From: an uncultured Duncaniella sp.
GTDB lineage: Bacteria > Bacteroidota > Bacteroidia > Bacteroidales > Muribaculaceae
DNA: 64,000 nucleotides
Direction: 5' to 3'
NCBI GenBank assembly: GCA_910576785.1
Contig: CAJTJG010000008.1
Span: 1-64,000, forward strand
Shown: positions 62,570 to 64,000 of the stretch, one piece after another
Layout of the letters: each line of letters starts with the position of its first letter
Numbering within the stretch: the first letter of the stretch is position 1
The notes under the pieces: generated by a model
Databases searched by the model: none
What the model was told of the DNA's origin: nothing
Seen by the model: only the letters and a program-made list of their open reading frames with translations
Position numbers and translations under genes: made by a program

Positions 62570-63441
62570 TGCTCCACAAGTGCGTTGGCGGTTGCCTCAA
62601 TCTCCTCTTCCCAATTATACGACAGCGGATTGACGGTTACCTCCTGTGCGTCAATGATATCTGACAGTACGGATGCCTGGCGCCCGTCGAAATCCTTCTG
62701 ATAGAAGAATACGCGTGCACCGCTGTCATGCGCATGGTCGATGACATCGCGCAGATTGGCTGCCGACATCTCCTTGTGCCCATCGCCACCTATGACGATT
62801 TGCTCCAGACCATAGTCTCTGGCGAAATAGCTCAGCGACGGATGCCATATCATGAATGCTTTGCCACGCATGGGCGCAAGGCGTGCGGTGAGTACTGAGT
62901 CGAGCGAATCGAGACGTGCTGCGAACCGGTCATGGTTGTGGTGGTAATATGCCTCGTTGGATGGGTCAAGACGCACCATGGCATTGAGCATATTGCGTAT
63001 TATTATCTTGGCATTCTTTACCGATGACCATGTGTGGGGATCCGTGATCTCATGTGCCACACCGTCATGTCCATGTGTGCCCTTAACGGGTGTGACACCT
63101 TCTGAAGTATTGTAGATAGGCAGACCGGGATTGGCCTCCTTGATCTTGTCAAGAAGAGCGGCTTCGAAACCAATATTGCCCATGCGCAGATATCCGAGTG
63201 ATTTCTGCAGGTTGAGCATGTGGGTCATGGCCGGATCGTATGTCTCAGGATTTGCTCCATCGGAGAGCAGACATCTCACCTGTACCTTGTCCCCGGTTAT
63301 TTGCTCGAGGAGATACTTTTGAGGTTCTATGCTCACGGTGACGATCTTCTGTTCGGGGGGGGACCCTGCACAGGCGGCAAAGATCCATCCTCCGCATATG
63401 AGCGCCAGAATAATCCGGAATATGATGCGAATACGGGTCAT
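62566..63441 (-). CDS. znuA: Metal ABC transporter substrate-binding lipoprotein
   Basis: A 291-residue cluster A-I binding protein with lipobox FAAC (Cys24). Metal-site His136 in DPHTWSS and His200 in WHPSLSYFARDYG are present. The first His of the usual G-x-x-P-H-x-Y-x-P motif is replaced by Glu66 (GANPETYDP). A short GTHGHDG loop (about 121-127) stands in for the long His-rich loop of other ZnuA proteins. Zinc is the likely ligand, and manganese or iron cannot be excluded. It is the first gene of a two-gene unit lacking the permease. Confidence 0.85.
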   Translation of the reverse strand: MTRIRIIFRIILALICGGWIFAACAGSPPEQKIVTVSIEPQKYLLEQITGDKVQVRCLLSDGANPETYDPAMTHMLNLQKSLGYLRMGNIGFEAALLDKIKEANPGLPIYNTSEGVTPVKGTHGHDGVAHEITDPHTWSSVKNAKIIIRNMLNAMVRLDPSNEAYYHHNHDRFAARLDSLDSVLTARLAPMRGKAFMIWHPSLSYFARDYGLEQIVIGGDGHKEMSAANLRDVIDHAHDSGARVFFYQKDFDGRQASVLSDIIDAQEVTVNPLSYNWEEEIEATANALVEQ

Positions 63442-63456
63442 TTTCTATATTTTTTG

Positions 63457-63464
63457 CAAATATA
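63457..63464 (-). promoter_or_regulatory. Promoter -7 box for znuAC
   Basis: The minus strand reads TATATTTG, matching TAnnTTTG, 15 nt upstream of the znuA start, in a very A/T-rich stretch. No clear Zur or Fur box was recognised. Confidence 0.4.
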
Positions 63465-63509
63465 AGCAAATTTTTAGTATTCTTAAAATATTTTTAAGAT
63501 AATTACGGC

Positions 63510-64000
63510 TCAGATACTCATGTAGAGGTTCATTCCACAGCGCGAACAGTCACACTCCACCCGCATTTTCATGTCTGACGTGCATGAGCGCAGGTAAAGC
63601 TGACGAGGCATTTTTGATGCCGTGGGTGTGAGCAGACAGCATCCGAGTTCCTTGCGTATGCAGTAGCGGGTGGTCATGACCATGGTCTCCCCTTCAGGTC
63701 GCACGCTTTCAGCGGCCGGAGTGATGAGGCTTACACCATGATCTGTATAGAACTGTCGGGCCAGACGGTTGGCCACGTTGTCGTGGATGGTGAGGGTGGT
63801 GGTCGGACATGAAATGGCCGGATCCTCTGTCCGGCGCAGACGTACACTACGGGTCATGGCTCTGGCTTTTATGAGCATAGCCACCGCATCACGGCGCATT
63901 GCGGCGAGAGCCGAGGCCGGGATGAAGCGTCCACCGGCTATATCCACTATCTTGACCGCTCGGAAGGGTGTGTCGCCGAGTTTATCGAGTATCTTGCGGC
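63510..64000 (-). CDS. C-terminal part of a U32-family peptidase (truncated by window edge)
   Basis: The frame is open to the right edge of the window, so only the last 163 residues are visible. GRFIPASALAAMRRDAVAML and the Cys-rich end (YCIRKELGCC and ECDCSRCGMNL) match the C-terminal region of YhbU-type U32 proteins of Bacteroidales. The upstream codons KILDKLGDTPF extend the match, so the internal GTG at 63947 is not the true start. U32 members act in tRNA or rRNA hydroxylation or as collagenase-like peptidases; the role here is unknown. Confidence 0.75.
   Translation of the reverse strand, partial: RKILDKLGDTPFRAVKIVDIAGGRFIPASALAAMRRDAVAMLIKARAMTRSVRLRRTEDPAISCPTTTLTIHDNVANRLARQFYTDHGVSLITPAAESVRPEGETMVMTTRYCIRKELGCCLLTPTASKMPRQLYLRSCTSDMKMRVECDCSRCGMNLYMSI

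Overview
The window looks like chromosomal DNA from a gut Bacteroidales, most likely of the Muribaculaceae type. The evidence is the promoter style (repeated TAnnTTTG -7 boxes, few Shine-Dalgarno sites), RibBA, a two-gene GcvP, paired OmpH genes after BamA, a DUF6242 lipoprotein, a PorG-like barrel, an LruC-domain protein and a VorB-type ketoacid oxidoreductase. The taxon is inferred from gene content, not from a marker-gene comparison. No tRNA, rRNA, insertion sequence, prophage or CRISPR array was seen.

Layout. 1-3.8 kb: a surface lipoprotein with collagen-like Gly-X-Y repeats and a small HTH regulator, both on the minus strand. 3.8-4.8 kb: about 1 kb without a convincing gene. 4.8-14.8 kb: an envelope-biogenesis run (DUF6242 lipoprotein, PorG-like barrel, UppS, BamA, two OmpH/Skp chaperones, a long LptF/G-type permease) ending in RibBA. 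15-22.9 kb: GuaA, two HAD phosphatases around a queuosine-precursor transporter, HU, a 29-residue basic protein, RNase E/G and TypA/BipA. 23-31 kb: an oxalate-degradation locus (formyl-CoA transferase, oxalyl-CoA decarboxylase, AEC-family transporter) followed by a one-chain pyruvate:ferredoxin oxidoreductase. 31-36.6 kb: translation and secretion genes (L25, Pth, Hsp15-like, FtsY, RimO) and an isochorismate synthase. 36.6-41 kb: two SGNH hydrolases and an MBOAT acyltransferase that look like an envelope O-acylation module. 41-43 kb: an LruC-domain lipoprotein. 43-47.4 kb: a glutamine/glutamate acid-resistance set (GadC, GlsA, GadB). 47.5-50.1 kb: a four-subunit 2-ketoacid:ferredoxin oxidoreductase. 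50.3-54.9 kb: a NigD-like lipoprotein, a LolD-type ATPase, PfkA, a GYF/TM2 membrane protein, RmuC and a 61-residue unknown protein. 55-61.8 kb: a lipoate ligase with the complete glycine cleavage system (T, H, PA, PB, Lpd). 61.9-63.4 kb: ZnuC and ZnuA without an adjacent permease. The right edge cuts a U32 peptidase.

How the parts fit. Several blocks suit an anaerobic gut life style: oxalate activation and decarboxylation, ferredoxin-linked ketoacid oxidation, glutamate-dependent acid resistance and glycine oxidation with its own lipoylation enzyme. A recurring architectural feature is long, often perfect, intergenic stem-loops. Some are ordinary bidirectional terminators between convergent genes. 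Others sit only 15-45 nt upstream of a start codon inside same-strand runs (oxc, PFOR, pth, glsA, gadB), which leaves no room for a promoter after the hairpin and suggests partial termination or RNA processing. The best candidates for new biology are these intra-operon hairpins in the oxalate and acid-resistance loci, the SGNH-SGNH-MBOAT module with a strongly basic insert, the 29- and 61-residue proteins, and the gene-poor 3.8-4.8 kb region with a promoter-like signal.
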